A stretch of 64,000 bases of DNA, from positions 5,084,001 to 5,148,000 of the forward strand of contig NZ_CP050831.1 in NCBI RefSeq assembly GCF_012113595.1, in the 5' to 3' direction. Position numbers and translations under genes: made by a program. Shown here one piece after another: positions 17,202-26,266 of this stretch (the first letter of the stretch is position 1; each line of letters opens with the position of its first letter). The DNA comes from Bacteroides faecium. Its GTDB lineage: Bacteria > Bacteroidota > Bacteroidia > Bacteroidales > Bacteroidaceae. The notes below the pieces were generated by a model. It had not been told where the DNA came from. It saw only the letters and a list, made by a program, of their open reading frames with translations, and searched no databases.

Positions 17202-18296
17202 TTAATAATAAACAATGTGCATGAATAATGTAAATGCCAGATGCAATGCTGCCACCCTGGCAAAGAACTTATACCTATCATTTCCCCATTGCTCAAGGAA
17301 GAGCGGATAGATAAGAACTATAGGATACATAAACCAACTGAGGTAGGCAATACGGTTGGTAAACGATGCGTACATACAAAGCATCCATACTGCATTTACT
17401 AGTGTATATGTACAAAAGATGATGTTATACCACTTGTCTTGTATCTTTCTCTTAGTGATAGCATACCATCCCATCAGAATGGGCATAGCGGAATAGATGA
17501 TAAAGTCCAGACGGAAACCACCTCTATCAAAAATCACATCCTCTGATCTATCACTCAAAAGATAACCAGCACCCTTATCATCAGTCAAACCCGCAAACAA
17601 AAGTTGGAAGTAGGATATGTGCAAAGCTGATAATATGAAGCAAACAATCCAGAAGTAAATATAGTATTTTGGTTTCTTGTTGTAGAACAATGTTGCCACC
17701 ATGGCAGCAATAGGAACCTGCATAGAATGATGGAAACCATAAGACAGCAGCACAAAAGAGATGCATATTTTCAAATTGTCACGATAAGCAAGAGCAATCA
17801 AGAAGAGAGAACCTGCAGAACCAGCCTTGATACCATTTGTGCCAGCCCCAAAGGTGGAGAAAGCAACAAGACAAACCAAAAGAGCAGCATAAGCATTTCC
17901 GGGGAACATCTTACGACATGCCACATACATGCCACCAAAATATATGAATGCTATATACAGATAATAGATGACGGGCTCAAGACGAATATTTGCAAACCAC
18001 ATCATTTGGTTGTCATAGAGAAGATTCTCCACATCCCAGTTGAAGGTAAAGCTTCCTGACCATCTGGTATATATACCATAATACTGAGTCATGTCAGCAA
18101 AATATTCGCTAATAGGACGCACACCCACAAAGATAGCAAATATAAAGAATAGCCAGAATGCCTTTTTGTTTTCTTGATTGACATTCAACGAAAGGGATAC
18201 ATCTCTTCTATTATAGAACGTCAAACAGGAAAATGACAGCAATGTTGCTATCACAAGATAGACATCATAATAATATTGAGCAGGAATAAAATCCAT
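17202..18296 (-). CDS. wzy: EpsG family polysaccharide polymerase (Wzy-like)
   Basis: The 364-residue integral membrane protein has about ten hydrophobic segments spread from residue 10 to the C-terminus, and a central periplasmic-type loop with GVRPISEYFADMTQYYGIY. This fits EpsG-type O-antigen polymerases, which join lipid-linked repeat units on the outer face of the inner membrane. It is the only polymerase candidate in the operon, which otherwise has a Wzx flippase and Wzc/Wza partners, so a Wzx/Wzy-dependent capsule is likely. Spacing to both neighbours is under 10 bases. Confidence 0.8.
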   Translation of the reverse strand: MDFIPAQYYYDVYLVIATLLSFSCLTFYNRRDVSLSLNVNQENKKAFWLFFIFAIFVGVRPISEYFADMTQYYGIYTRWSGSFTFNWDVENLLYDNQMMWFANIRLEPVIYYLYIAFIYFGGMYVACRKMFPGNAYAALLVCLVAFSTFGAGTNGIKAGSAGSLFLIALAYRDNLKICISFVLLSYGFHHSMQVPIAAMVATLFYNKKPKYYIYFWIVCFILSALHISYFQLLFAGLTDDKGAGYLLSDRSEDVIFDRGGFRLDFIIYSAMPILMGWYAITKRKIQDKWYNIIFCTYTLVNAVWMLCMYASFTNRIAYLSWFMYPIVLIYPLFLEQWGNDRYKFFARVAALHLAFTLFMHIVYY

Positions 18297-18304
18297 AATC
18301 TATT

Positions 18305-19498
18305 CTATTTTTCGTTCTTCTTAGAGAGATATTGTAACAGAATATTGATAAATTTTTCTGCAATTACAGGACCACAGAAGTTTTTGCGAACAAACTCGCA
18401 ACCTGTCTTTGCTATGCGTTCAAGTTCTTCTTGGTGTTCAGGCATCTGATAATAGGCTATCTTATCTTTCAAGTCTGCTATGCTACCATCATACCCAATA
18501 TAATGAACACCTTCCTGCATTCCGTAATCTTCATAGTAGCCTTTGTTCTGACCAATGTAGGCACAACCGCATGCCATACCCTCTACGAAACCGACACCGG
18601 GGATACCCATTATCTCTTCACCAACAAGACACATTTTGTAATCGTTGAATTTCTCAACCATATTGAAGGAATAGTACTTCTTTTGGCGACCTGTAAACAA
18701 CTTGGAATAGACCACATTATAAATTCGGGCACATACGTTATTTGCCTTCAAAAGACCATCAACAGTATCCTCGGCATAGTCACTATTATAGCAATCAACA
18801 AAAGGAAGAAGTTCCTCCTTATGAGTCATAATTTGCTTACGTGCTGGTTGTGCACAAGGGTCGCCATAGTAAGGTGTGATGTTATGCATATAGGTAACAG
18901 TACCTGTTGAAAAGCACTTGTTCTGACGTTCGTTGAAAGGCTTGACATTCTGGAATCGGTCGGCAAAAACGAATGGGATGACTTCAAACTTTTTGTTGAA
19001 CCAGCTGTAGAATTTGTCGAAAATAATAGACCCATGAGAAAAGTTTGCCTCGTTGTACAGCACGTCTGGATCTATTGCACGCATCTTATCCGCATTACTT
19101 GTATTGAAATGGATATGACTTATGGCAATCAGACAGTCTGGACGCTTCTTGAAGTCATATTGATTAGTATAGTAGTTGTACATAATCAAAATGTCGTCTT
19201 TCATTATCTGGTCTTCTTTCGTCAGAATTGTAATCTTGCTTGACGGAATGCCATTCTTCTTCAAGCAATACTTATGTTCTAATTTAACAAGCCACTTTGG
19301 TATTATACCTGCGTGAGAATACGACATAGAGAAACTCTTATCATTAAGATATGTGCACACCTCAAATTCATCGCTCTGCAGAAGATAATCCAATAGATAC
19401 TTATGTTTGATAGCAACAGACTGCTTGAATATGATCTTATTAAGTGTCTTCAATAGAAACTCATTTCCATGAAGGTTTGCAAATATTATTCTTTGCAT
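18305..19498 (-). CDS. Glycosyltransferase, GT-B fold
   Basis: The 397-residue protein has a GT-B type C-terminal half with MCLVGEEIMGIPGVGFVEGM and ACGCAYIGQNKGYYEDYG, where the EGMACG segment resembles the donor-binding loop of family 1/4 enzymes. The N-terminal half is poorly conserved and contains no motif that I recognise. Its place next to GT2 and wzy genes supports a role in building the repeat unit in the cytoplasm. The donor sugar is unknown. Confidence 0.7.
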   Translation of the reverse strand: MQRIIFANLHGNEFLLKTLNKIIFKQSVAIKHKYLLDYLLQSDEFEVCTYLNDKSFSMSYSHAGIIPKWLVKLEHKYCLKKNGIPSSKITILTKEDQIMKDDILIMYNYYTNQYDFKKRPDCLIAISHIHFNTSNADKMRAIDPDVLYNEANFSHGSIIFDKFYSWFNKKFEVIPFVFADRFQNVKPFNERQNKCFSTGTVTYMHNITPYYGDPCAQPARKQIMTHKEELLPFVDCYNSDYAEDTVDGLLKANNVCARIYNVVYSKLFTGRQKKYYSFNMVEKFNDYKMCLVGEEIMGIPGVGFVEGMACGCAYIGQNKGYYEDYGMQEGVHYIGYDGSIADLKDKIAYYQMPEHQEELERIAKTGCEFVRKNFCGPVIAEKFINILLQYLSKKNEK

Positions 19499-19525
19499 AT
19501 TATTATTAAAGTTTAATCATTCAAC

Positions 19526-20464
19526 TTATATCTTACCTGCCAACCAATAGCTTCTGCAAGCAAGTAAGGCGTATATTTTCATTTTGAGAGAGGTGATGCT
19601 GACTTTGTTCAAACAAGGCCAGTGCTTCTTGATTGTTCGCTGGAGCATCTTCACATTGTCCATCTTTTTATAGCCACAATGGGCAGCATCACGAAGGAGA
19701 AGAGTCGTCTCTACACAGAAACGAGCATGTGCCACATCTGAATACTGAGGATAGAGACGTGCAGTCTCATCGCATAATATAGACCATACTTTGTGGCCAC
19801 TTAACTTCCTAGGACCAAAGGCACAATGGGTCAAACTGTCCATTAACATTCTGTAATGATAGAACTGCCGGTCGGTATAAACAACTTTTTTTGCCTCCTT
19901 TAGTAGTTCCCAACAGAAGAGAGCATCTTCTCCATAACTGATATCCTTCAAGAATTTTGGCCTATTGCATAACAATGTACTTTTCGTTAGTTTATTGCAC
20001 AATGAACCTCGAAACTCTAAATGGTAGAGAAAGCGCTCAACTGCCTCATCTTTGCTATATATCTTTGAAAAATAGTCCGAACTTACCTTTGAATCATTAA
20101 TAACGATGTCACAGGTCGCTATATCGGCTCTTTCTTTCTCAACTCTAGTAAGAAGGAACTCAATCATATCCAACTCTATCCAGTCATCAGAATCTACAAA
20201 GAAAAAGTAATCGCCCTTGATCTTGGACAGCAATGCATTGCGAGCAGTAGCCACCCCCTGGTTCTCCTGATGATAAACCTCTATGCGGGAGTCTTTTGCG
20301 GCATACTGCTGGCATATTTCTAATGAGTTGTCCTTACTGCCGTCATCCACAAGAACCACCTGCAGGTTCTCATAGGTTTGTGCAAGCACAGAATCCAAAC
20401 ACTGAGGCAAGTATGCCGAAGTGTTATAGACTGGTAGAAGGATTGAAACTAATGGGTTGTTCAT
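19526..20464 (-). CDS. GT2 family glycosyltransferase
   Basis: The 312-residue GT-A transferase shows LVSILLPVYNTSAYLPQCLD at the N-terminus, VVLVDDGSKDNS (about 35-46) and FFVDSDDWIELDM (about 88-100) with the DxD metal site. The length and the C-terminal Trp/Lys-rich helices fit CPS-type GT2 enzymes. It is co-directional with, but 154 bases from, the upstream acyltransferase. That gap (20465-20618) holds an A/T-rich spacer with ACGATAACG-type repeats and no gene. Confidence 0.88.
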   Translation of the reverse strand: MNNPLVSILLPVYNTSAYLPQCLDSVLAQTYENLQVVLVDDGSKDNSLEICQQYAAKDSRIEVYHQENQGVATARNALLSKIKGDYFFFVDSDDWIELDMIEFLLTRVEKERADIATCDIVINDSKVSSDYFSKIYSKDEAVERFLYHLEFRGSLCNKLTKSTLLCNRPKFLKDISYGEDALFCWELLKEAKKVVYTDRQFYHYRMLMDSLTHCAFGPRKLSGHKVWSILCDETARLYPQYSDVAHARFCVETTLLLRDAAHCGYKKMDNVKMLQRTIKKHWPCLNKVSITSLKMKIYALLACRSYWLAGKI

Positions 20465-20618
20465 ATTTTCAACGATAACGTCAACGAAAATAATAACTTA
20501 TATCTATAAAATATTAACTAAAAATCTTACTAAAAATGTTAGGTCGAGTTTTTACGATGGTAGTTTTGCTCAAAATCCTCACCTAAGATCCATTAGATAA
20601 TCTCAACTAAAATCTATA

Positions 20619-21641
20619 TTAATACTCCACAACCTTCTTGATCACTACCGAACAGATGTAGGTGAGTACTATTGTCCAAAGGGAGATGATCCAGAGATTG
20701 GTGCTGACCATAATGAAGGGCTGATAAACCGAACGGATGACAGCTGTGAAGAACAATCCATGGAAAAACCACATATACACGGAATTGCTACCTAACGAAA
20801 CCATAACCTTGCTGAGCTTCGGCATCTGAAACTGATTGAAAAGATAGAGAATGCAAGCTATCATCAGAGGGGCATAGAAGAAATCGAGATTGAAACCGAC
20901 TATGGCATCTATCTTTGAGCGGATAAAGAGGATGACAAACATCATTACTACTATACCCAAAACAACAAGCACCTTAACCCCTATACCCTTCAATTCCATA
21001 ATTGAAACCTTTTGGAAGAGTCGCATACATGCAAACACATAACCAAGTATCATGGTTGGCGTCTGTGTAAGACAGTTGAATAGTGTCTGTAGATAACAAT
21101 TATCCTTATATGTAGGCACTAACTGATGTAAAGCAACTTCTCCTGCAAAAGCAGCTATTATTACTATACTTCCAAAGAGGTATGGCTTTTTATTTATCAT
21201 CTTTCCTACAAAGGGCATAATAATCATTGACCAGATGTAGAAATGGATGAACCAGTTCACCCAACTAAGATTACTTTGAAGACCAAACGCATTGTTAATC
21301 AAGCTTTTACCCCCACATATTAAGTTTAAACAGAATGGAACAGTAAAGCCAAACAGTATAATCCAATATGGAATAAGGAGTGCTTTAATGTGGTGCCAAC
21401 TGTAGGAGAAATCCTTTGTCTTGGAGAAAGCGTAACCGTAACCCACCATGAAAGTAAAAATACCTACACAGATTTTCAATGAAGGCATGAACGCCATCAA
21501 GAACTCATTGTGATTCATTGGCAGATCTGCATCATACCAACCGCTGCCACCAAAGCAATGTAGCACTATCATAAACACTATGGCAAAGCCCTTTATGATC
21601 TGCGTATAATCACGTGTAAACTGCAAGTTTGTTGTATTCAT
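20619..21641 (-). CDS. Acyltransferase family 3 membrane protein
   Basis: The 340-residue protein has about ten transmembrane segments and the family-3 acyltransferase signature. Near the N-terminus is FAIVFMIVLHCFGG, with a His like that of the conserved R/K-x10-H motif, and HHIKALLIPYWIILFGF fits the third helix. Members O-acetylate or O-succinylate sugars of capsules and O-antigens. Which sugar is modified is not evident. Its start overlaps the upstream pyruvyltransferase-family gene by 4 bases (ATGA), so the two are translationally coupled. Confidence 0.83.
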   Translation of the reverse strand: MNTTNLQFTRDYTQIIKGFAIVFMIVLHCFGGSGWYDADLPMNHNEFLMAFMPSLKICVGIFTFMVGYGYAFSKTKDFSYSWHHIKALLIPYWIILFGFTVPFCLNLICGGKSLINNAFGLQSNLSWVNWFIHFYIWSMIIMPFVGKMINKKPYLFGSIVIIAAFAGEVALHQLVPTYKDNCYLQTLFNCLTQTPTMILGYVFACMRLFQKVSIMELKGIGVKVLVVLGIVVMMFVILFIRSKIDAIVGFNLDFFYAPLMIACILYLFNQFQMPKLSKVMVSLGSNSVYMWFFHGLFFTAVIRSVYQPFIMVSTNLWIISLWTIVLTYICSVVIKKVVEY

Positions 21642-22729
21642 GATCTCACTTTTGCTAAAGCATTCTCTATAAACAATCTCGAACTATCAACACTCCTATT
21701 CAAGTTTTGATAAGCATTTGTGTAATCAACATCTGTATTATCAATAGGCGCACCCATATCGATAAAACGATTTTGAATTCCTACCACATTCAGCAAAGAT
21801 TCTATTCTTATATCCGAATTGGTATACTGACGGAAACTGTAAAACTTTTTCTTTAGAATAATAGATAATGCTGTACCATGAAACGAAGTAGTAAAAACAC
21901 ATTCGGCATGTCGGATATAGTTTACAAAATCCGAAGGTAAAGCCTCCTGGTCTCTAATGTCCAGATCAGTTGTCATTAAGTATGCACTCAACAAGACAAC
22001 CTTGCAGCCATGGGACTTTGCGTACTCTCTTGCAGTACGAATAACCTCGGGATGCTCTACCACCTCATAAACCAAAACATATTCATCCTTCACAAGACGT
22101 TTGTCCTCGATACCATCCGTTAGTAAGGAGCCTGCCAACAATGTAGGATCAACAGTATGTGCAACCTCTTTGTTTGTGAGCGGTTGGAGCAGTTCCTGCA
22201 ATCTTTTCTCTCGAACACCAATGGCTGTAAATCGTTCCAGTCTGGATTTGAAGTAAGCTTTATCCTCATCTGTCAATGAAGACATTTTGTTGCTTGCAGC
22301 ATAAGAAATGATACAACAAACTGCTTTCTCACCAAAATATACTGGTTCAAAAGTGCCTCCACAGATAGCCTTATCCCACACTTGGTCACTACCGATAAAG
22401 ATAGCATCATATTCGCTGAAATCCATATCCTTGCTATAAGGAGCAAGATGGAATTTCTTATTGATAAAGTCATCAAACTTGTCGAATCTGCGTGTTCGTG
22501 CCTTGTGTACCTTTAGCTCGTAGAAGAACTTGCTAAAAATATATTTGGGAGTGCGCGAAATCCAGTAATGGAGTGAGCTTCGCAGATAACCAGATACTAA
22601 GTACCGTGGGCGATAGTCAATGACTGAGACATCATGACCTAATGACTTGAGATATTCCTGAAGTGCATAACATTGTAGCAATGCTCCGTAATTATGTGCA
22701 CAATGGAATGTAAGTATGCCTAACTTCAT
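21638..22729 (-). CDS. Polysaccharide pyruvyltransferase family protein
   Basis: The 363-residue protein matches the family in its N-terminal GILTFHCAHNYGALLQCYAL, the central IGSDQVWDKAICGG, the DPTLL segment and the C-terminal VFTTSFHGTALSIILKK. Enzymes of this family transfer pyruvate from phosphoenolpyruvate to a sugar to form a ketal, adding negative charge. Some members act on other groups, so the product is not certain. It overlaps both neighbours by 4 bases, tying it to the TPP enzymes upstream and the acyltransferase downstream. Confidence 0.85.
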   Translation of the reverse strand: MKLGILTFHCAHNYGALLQCYALQEYLKSLGHDVSVIDYRPRYLVSGYLRSSLHYWISRTPKYIFSKFFYELKVHKARTRRFDKFDDFINKKFHLAPYSKDMDFSEYDAIFIGSDQVWDKAICGGTFEPVYFGEKAVCCIISYAASNKMSSLTDEDKAYFKSRLERFTAIGVREKRLQELLQPLTNKEVAHTVDPTLLAGSLLTDGIEDKRLVKDEYVLVYEVVEHPEVIRTAREYAKSHGCKVVLLSAYLMTTDLDIRDQEALPSDFVNYIRHAECVFTTSFHGTALSIILKKKFYSFRQYTNSDIRIESLLNVVGIQNRFIDMGAPIDNTDVDYTNAYQNLNRSVDSSRLFIENALAKVRS

Positions 22730-24489
22730 AATCCTAATCTATTTTTAATTCTACCTATCACTCTCTTAACCTTACGAATACGCCAATAGGGATCCTGAAC
22801 ACATTGCCTGCATTGACGAAGAGCGTTACTTTCGTCCTCAGCACTTGTAAAGCATTCCACCACCATCGCTTTATCATTTTGCGGAGAAACGAGTTTTCCA
22901 ATAATACTGGAAAAATCTTCTTTTGAAGAGATAGCGTGATAATCAATATTGGCTTCTTTGCAAAGATCAATGATGGCACTATTCTGCTGATTGCCAAAAT
23001 GACCAGCTGCAGCTACAAAAGAGTCAACAGATTTGCCGAACGCCATTGATGCTGGATGGCAATAATTTCTGAATTCAATGCCTCTTCCGTTGTTGACTAC
23101 GATTAATCTGAAGTTCTTTGGTAAACATTTATTAAGTAAAATATTTACATCATAGTAAAATGTCAAATCTCCAACAACGCCATAAAAAATCTTATCAGGC
23201 GACATCATAGCGGCTCCTACCAAGGAAGAAACACAACCGTCTATACCAAATCCGCCTACATTAGAATTGCCTTCAACACCTTCCGGCAAATCAAAGAAAT
23301 CCCATGAACGCAATGAATTCAAAATACCAAGGTGGAGCTGTGAACCCTTCGGAAGTTTGTCGTGCAACTGACTTGCTATCCAGATATTACTAAATGGAAT
23401 GTCTGGTCTCTTTTGGAAAAACATCTCACGCTCTTTCAAGCAAGATTCATAGTAGGAATGACCTGACGTACATCCATTATTATAGTGATTGAAGAAATCT
23501 GCTTCCTGCATTTTGAAGACAGCCGTCAGTTTCTTGAAGAAATCAGAATATACACCATCTGTATTTACACGCCATACCATCTTCGGTTGAAGACCGCCAA
23601 AAGTGTAATAATCGCCAGAGATCTCACCAAGATGAATAAGAAGTCCCACTTCCCGATTTTTGGAGAAGTAAAGTTCCTGACTAAATGGCAAGACCATATT
23701 CACTCTATATCTACCATAATACCCACTTGTATGGTCAGCCATAACAACGGCATTATGACACTCACAAAACTTTTCCAAAGCTGCTGTCTGCTCAGCCGAA
23801 AATCTTTTATGCGATCCAATAAACACGCAGATATTGGTGTTGGGGATGGAAGGCAACTCTGAACTTAAGGAGTAAGTAGGTATATACTTGACACCAGATA
23901 ATTCCCTTACTACAAAATTCAAACTATATGTAGTGCACACATTGATGAGAACAGGTTTCCTATTAAGCAAGAGTTGTGTGATAGCTTCATTAGTTTTCAC
24001 ATTAACCTTCCAATCATCCTCTGCATCCTTAATGTTATCAAACTGATATGACTTTAAAATCATATCCACCGGTGAGTGCTCTCTGTCTGTAACCTGAGCT
24101 TTCAGATGTCCTACTGAAGCCAACGAGAGACTTGAAGTTATGACCAATATAGGTATATTACGCTTGAAAGCATAAGTCAATGCTGCCATATAGTTTCTTG
24201 AGGCAGTTGCACCCGTACAAGAAAGGACTACAGGTTCATTGCTCTTCTCTGCCATACCAATTGCCATATAAGCAGCTGCACGCTCGTCAACACAAGAATA
24301 CATTTCGAAAAATGAATCGTGCTGCATACTGCCAACAAGCGCAAAATTGGTAGCTCCAGGAGAGACAACAACCCTCTTTATGCCATATTTTTTCAGGAGG
24401 AATATGATGATTTGCTTGTTGCGTTCGTTTGTGTAGAAACAGCCTGTCTTATATCTAAGATCATCATATTGTTTTTCTATCTGACTCAT
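22726..24489 (-). CDS. Thiamine-diphosphate-dependent enzyme, full-length, MenD/ALS-like
   Basis: The 587-residue protein has the three-domain layout of ThDP decarboxylase-type enzymes. The PYR domain (about 20-185) has the activating Glu in CVDERAAAYMAIGMAE. A middle domain covers about 200-360. The PP domain (about 380-560) has the cofactor motif VGDLTFYYDVNILL ending in VVNNGRG (GD...NN). The GDLTFYYDVN form is closer to MenD than to acetolactate synthase. In polysaccharide loci such enzymes can attach two-carbon or longer branches to keto-sugars, as YerE does for yersiniose; that role is inferred here. It overlaps the next gene by 4 bases and follows a second PYR-domain protein. Confidence 0.78.
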   Translation of the reverse strand: MSQIEKQYDDLRYKTGCFYTNERNKQIIIFLLKKYGIKRVVVSPGATNFALVGSMQHDSFFEMYSCVDERAAAYMAIGMAEKSNEPVVLSCTGATASRNYMAALTYAFKRNIPILVITSSLSLASVGHLKAQVTDREHSPVDMILKSYQFDNIKDAEDDWKVNVKTNEAITQLLLNRKPVLINVCTTYSLNFVVRELSGVKYIPTYSLSSELPSIPNTNICVFIGSHKRFSAEQTAALEKFCECHNAVVMADHTSGYYGRYRVNMVLPFSQELYFSKNREVGLLIHLGEISGDYYTFGGLQPKMVWRVNTDGVYSDFFKKLTAVFKMQEADFFNHYNNGCTSGHSYYESCLKEREMFFQKRPDIPFSNIWIASQLHDKLPKGSQLHLGILNSLRSWDFFDLPEGVEGNSNVGGFGIDGCVSSLVGAAMMSPDKIFYGVVGDLTFYYDVNILLNKCLPKNFRLIVVNNGRGIEFRNYCHPASMAFGKSVDSFVAAAGHFGNQQNSAIIDLCKEANIDYHAISSKEDFSSIIGKLVSPQNDKAMVVECFTSAEDESNALRQCRQCVQDPYWRIRKVKRVIGRIKNRLGL

Positions 24490-25403
24490 AATTCTACTTC
24501 TATATATTGAGGTTTTTCACTTGTAACAAGACATCCTTTAAGTGATTCCATCTCCGAGATAGCTACACGCCTGCATTCCCAAGCCATTCTATTAGCGAAA
24601 TTGTTTATTGCTGATGACTGACCACCAGACATTACGGAAAAGACTATAAGATTGTTTCCCACATGCCTGTTTCCTAACATATTCAAGTCGTATGCTACCT
24701 CATCACTCGTAAAGATGCCTATGTGCAACTGATCTTTAGCTACTACAGAGGAACCTATCAACATCGAGAGATTGCCATCCTTGGTACAATGCCCCTTTCT
24801 GGAAATAGATTCTATAAAATGACCACATTCACAGGCTATGTTGTATCCAAGATGCAAGCACGTATCGGATGGGATAACAGCAGTGATTGCGGTAGCATCA
24901 ATCATATTCACAGGTTCTTCGATAAGGGTACTGTTTGTATTAACGGAATTTGAACCTAATGACAGAAAGACTGGTCCTTTTACGTCTGCAAACAGATAAT
25001 CAATAGCTGTTTCAACATCTGCCTCTACCCCCTTACTGCCAACAGTAGAATTGTTGGCATAATATCGGATAGTGTCATACGGATTTATGGATTGATTGAT
25101 AATAGAAACACAAGCAACAGCAATAACAAGTATCGGCAACTTACGGTAATAGGCTTCAGTAAGTGCTGATGTGAGATTTCTATAAGCATCGTTATCAGCA
25201 CACCATACCACAATAGGTTCATCCATCTCCTCGCACATACCTGTTGCTATATATCCAGCTGATCGTTCGTCTATTATCTCGACAGCGTTTTCAACGCTTT
25301 CGGTTAAATCCTTAATCGCAAAACTTGCAGAAGGGCAAACAATATGTTTTGAAATATGTTTCTCTTCTAGTTTGCGTAACAATAAATCTATTGATTTCTT
25401 CAT
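24486..25403 (-). CDS. ThDP-enzyme PYR-domain protein without PP domain
   Basis: The 305-residue protein resembles the first half of the adjacent 587-residue enzyme. It has the Glu-containing EIIDERSAGYIATGMCEE and the following ALTEAYYRKLPILVIAVA, but no PP domain and no GD...NN motif, so it cannot bind ThDP-Mg alone. It may pair with the full-length protein as a separate subunit, or be a structural partner. The start is placed at the ATG at 25401-25403, just after the SDR stop (TAATATG). A longer frame to 25430 would overlap that gene. Its stop overlaps the downstream gene by 4 bases (ATGA). Confidence 0.7.
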   Translation of the reverse strand: MKKSIDLLLRKLEEKHISKHIVCPSASFAIKDLTESVENAVEIIDERSAGYIATGMCEEMDEPIVVWCADNDAYRNLTSALTEAYYRKLPILVIAVACVSIINQSINPYDTIRYYANNSTVGSKGVEADVETAIDYLFADVKGPVFLSLGSNSVNTNSTLIEEPVNMIDATAITAVIPSDTCLHLGYNIACECGHFIESISRKGHCTKDGNLSMLIGSSVVAKDQLHIGIFTSDEVAYDLNMLGNRHVGNNLIVFSVMSGGQSSAINNFANRMAWECRRVAISEMESLKGCLVTSEKPQYIEVEL

Positions 25404-25404
25404 A

Positions 25405-26265
25405 TTAGATAGTATAATCGATGTCACCATTATTTATGTTACCAGCGCCACCGGTCATGAATACAGTATCGCCAACTACCAATCGTGCCATGCTACTCAC
25501 AAGAATGACCGCCATATTTGCAATTTCGCAAGGCAATGCGTATCTACCAGCAGGAGTTCTAAGTAACGAGATATCATCTGCATCGGCATCCTTTTTGAGT
25601 AATGGGGTTGCTGTAGGGCCAGGAGCCAATGCATTAACAACAATACCGTATGGTAACAAGGTACGTGCAAGTCCCATAGTAAATCCACGGATGCCCCATT
25701 TTGAGATAGTATAAGCACATGCCGCAGGTCTGATGCTTGATGCTGAAGAAATATTCAGAATGTTACCGTGAATACCATTCTTTACCATATATTTACCTAC
25801 AATCTGAGAAAGGAAGAATACGCCCTTCAGATTGGTATCTATTACAGCATCAAATGCCTCTGGAGTTGCATTTGAGATTAATGCACCTGAAACTCCGGCA
25901 TTGTTGACAAGAATATCTATCTTCCCATATTTTGAAACAGCAGTATTGAAGTCATCCTGCAATGTTTCTGTCTTCGTTATGTCCATAACCACCCCACAGC
26001 ATTCACCATAACCCTCCAAATCATCAACGGCTTTTTTTAGTTTGCTCTCTGAGCGTCCTGTAACAATGACTTTTGCACCAGCTTTGAGATACGCCTCTGC
26101 AATAGCAAAGCCGATACCGCTGGTTCCGCCCGTAATCAATGCACAACGATCCTTGAGTAATTCATTCGGAGCTAATTGTGATATATTAGCCTGAACGGCT
26201 GTTCTTGGTTGAACACTTCTCAAAATGCCCTTTACGACACTCTTTAATTTGCTTATGACACTCAT
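25405..26265 (-). CDS. SDR family oxidoreductase
   Basis: The 286-residue protein is a classical short-chain dehydrogenase with a 35-residue N-terminal extension. The cofactor site is ITGGTSGIGFAIAEAY (about 43-58). The catalytic Ser is in NILNISSASSIR, and the Tyr and Lys are in YTISKWGIRGF. NADPH is suggested by VTGRSESK after the second strand. Placed between a PP-loop ATPase gene (1 base away) and the two ThDP genes, it likely reduces a keto group on a sugar made by them. The substrate is not known. Confidence 0.8.
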   Translation of the reverse strand: MSVISKLKSVVKGILRSVQPRTAVQANISQLAPNELLKDRCALITGGTSGIGFAIAEAYLKAGAKVIVTGRSESKLKKAVDDLEGYGECCGVVMDITKTETLQDDFNTAVSKYGKIDILVNNAGVSGALISNATPEAFDAVIDTNLKGVFFLSQIVGKYMVKNGIHGNILNISSASSIRPAACAYTISKWGIRGFTMGLARTLLPYGIVVNALAPGPTATPLLKKDADADDISLLRTPAGRYALPCEIANMAVILVSSMARLVVGDTVFMTGGAGNINNGDIDYTI

Positions 26266-26266
26266 A

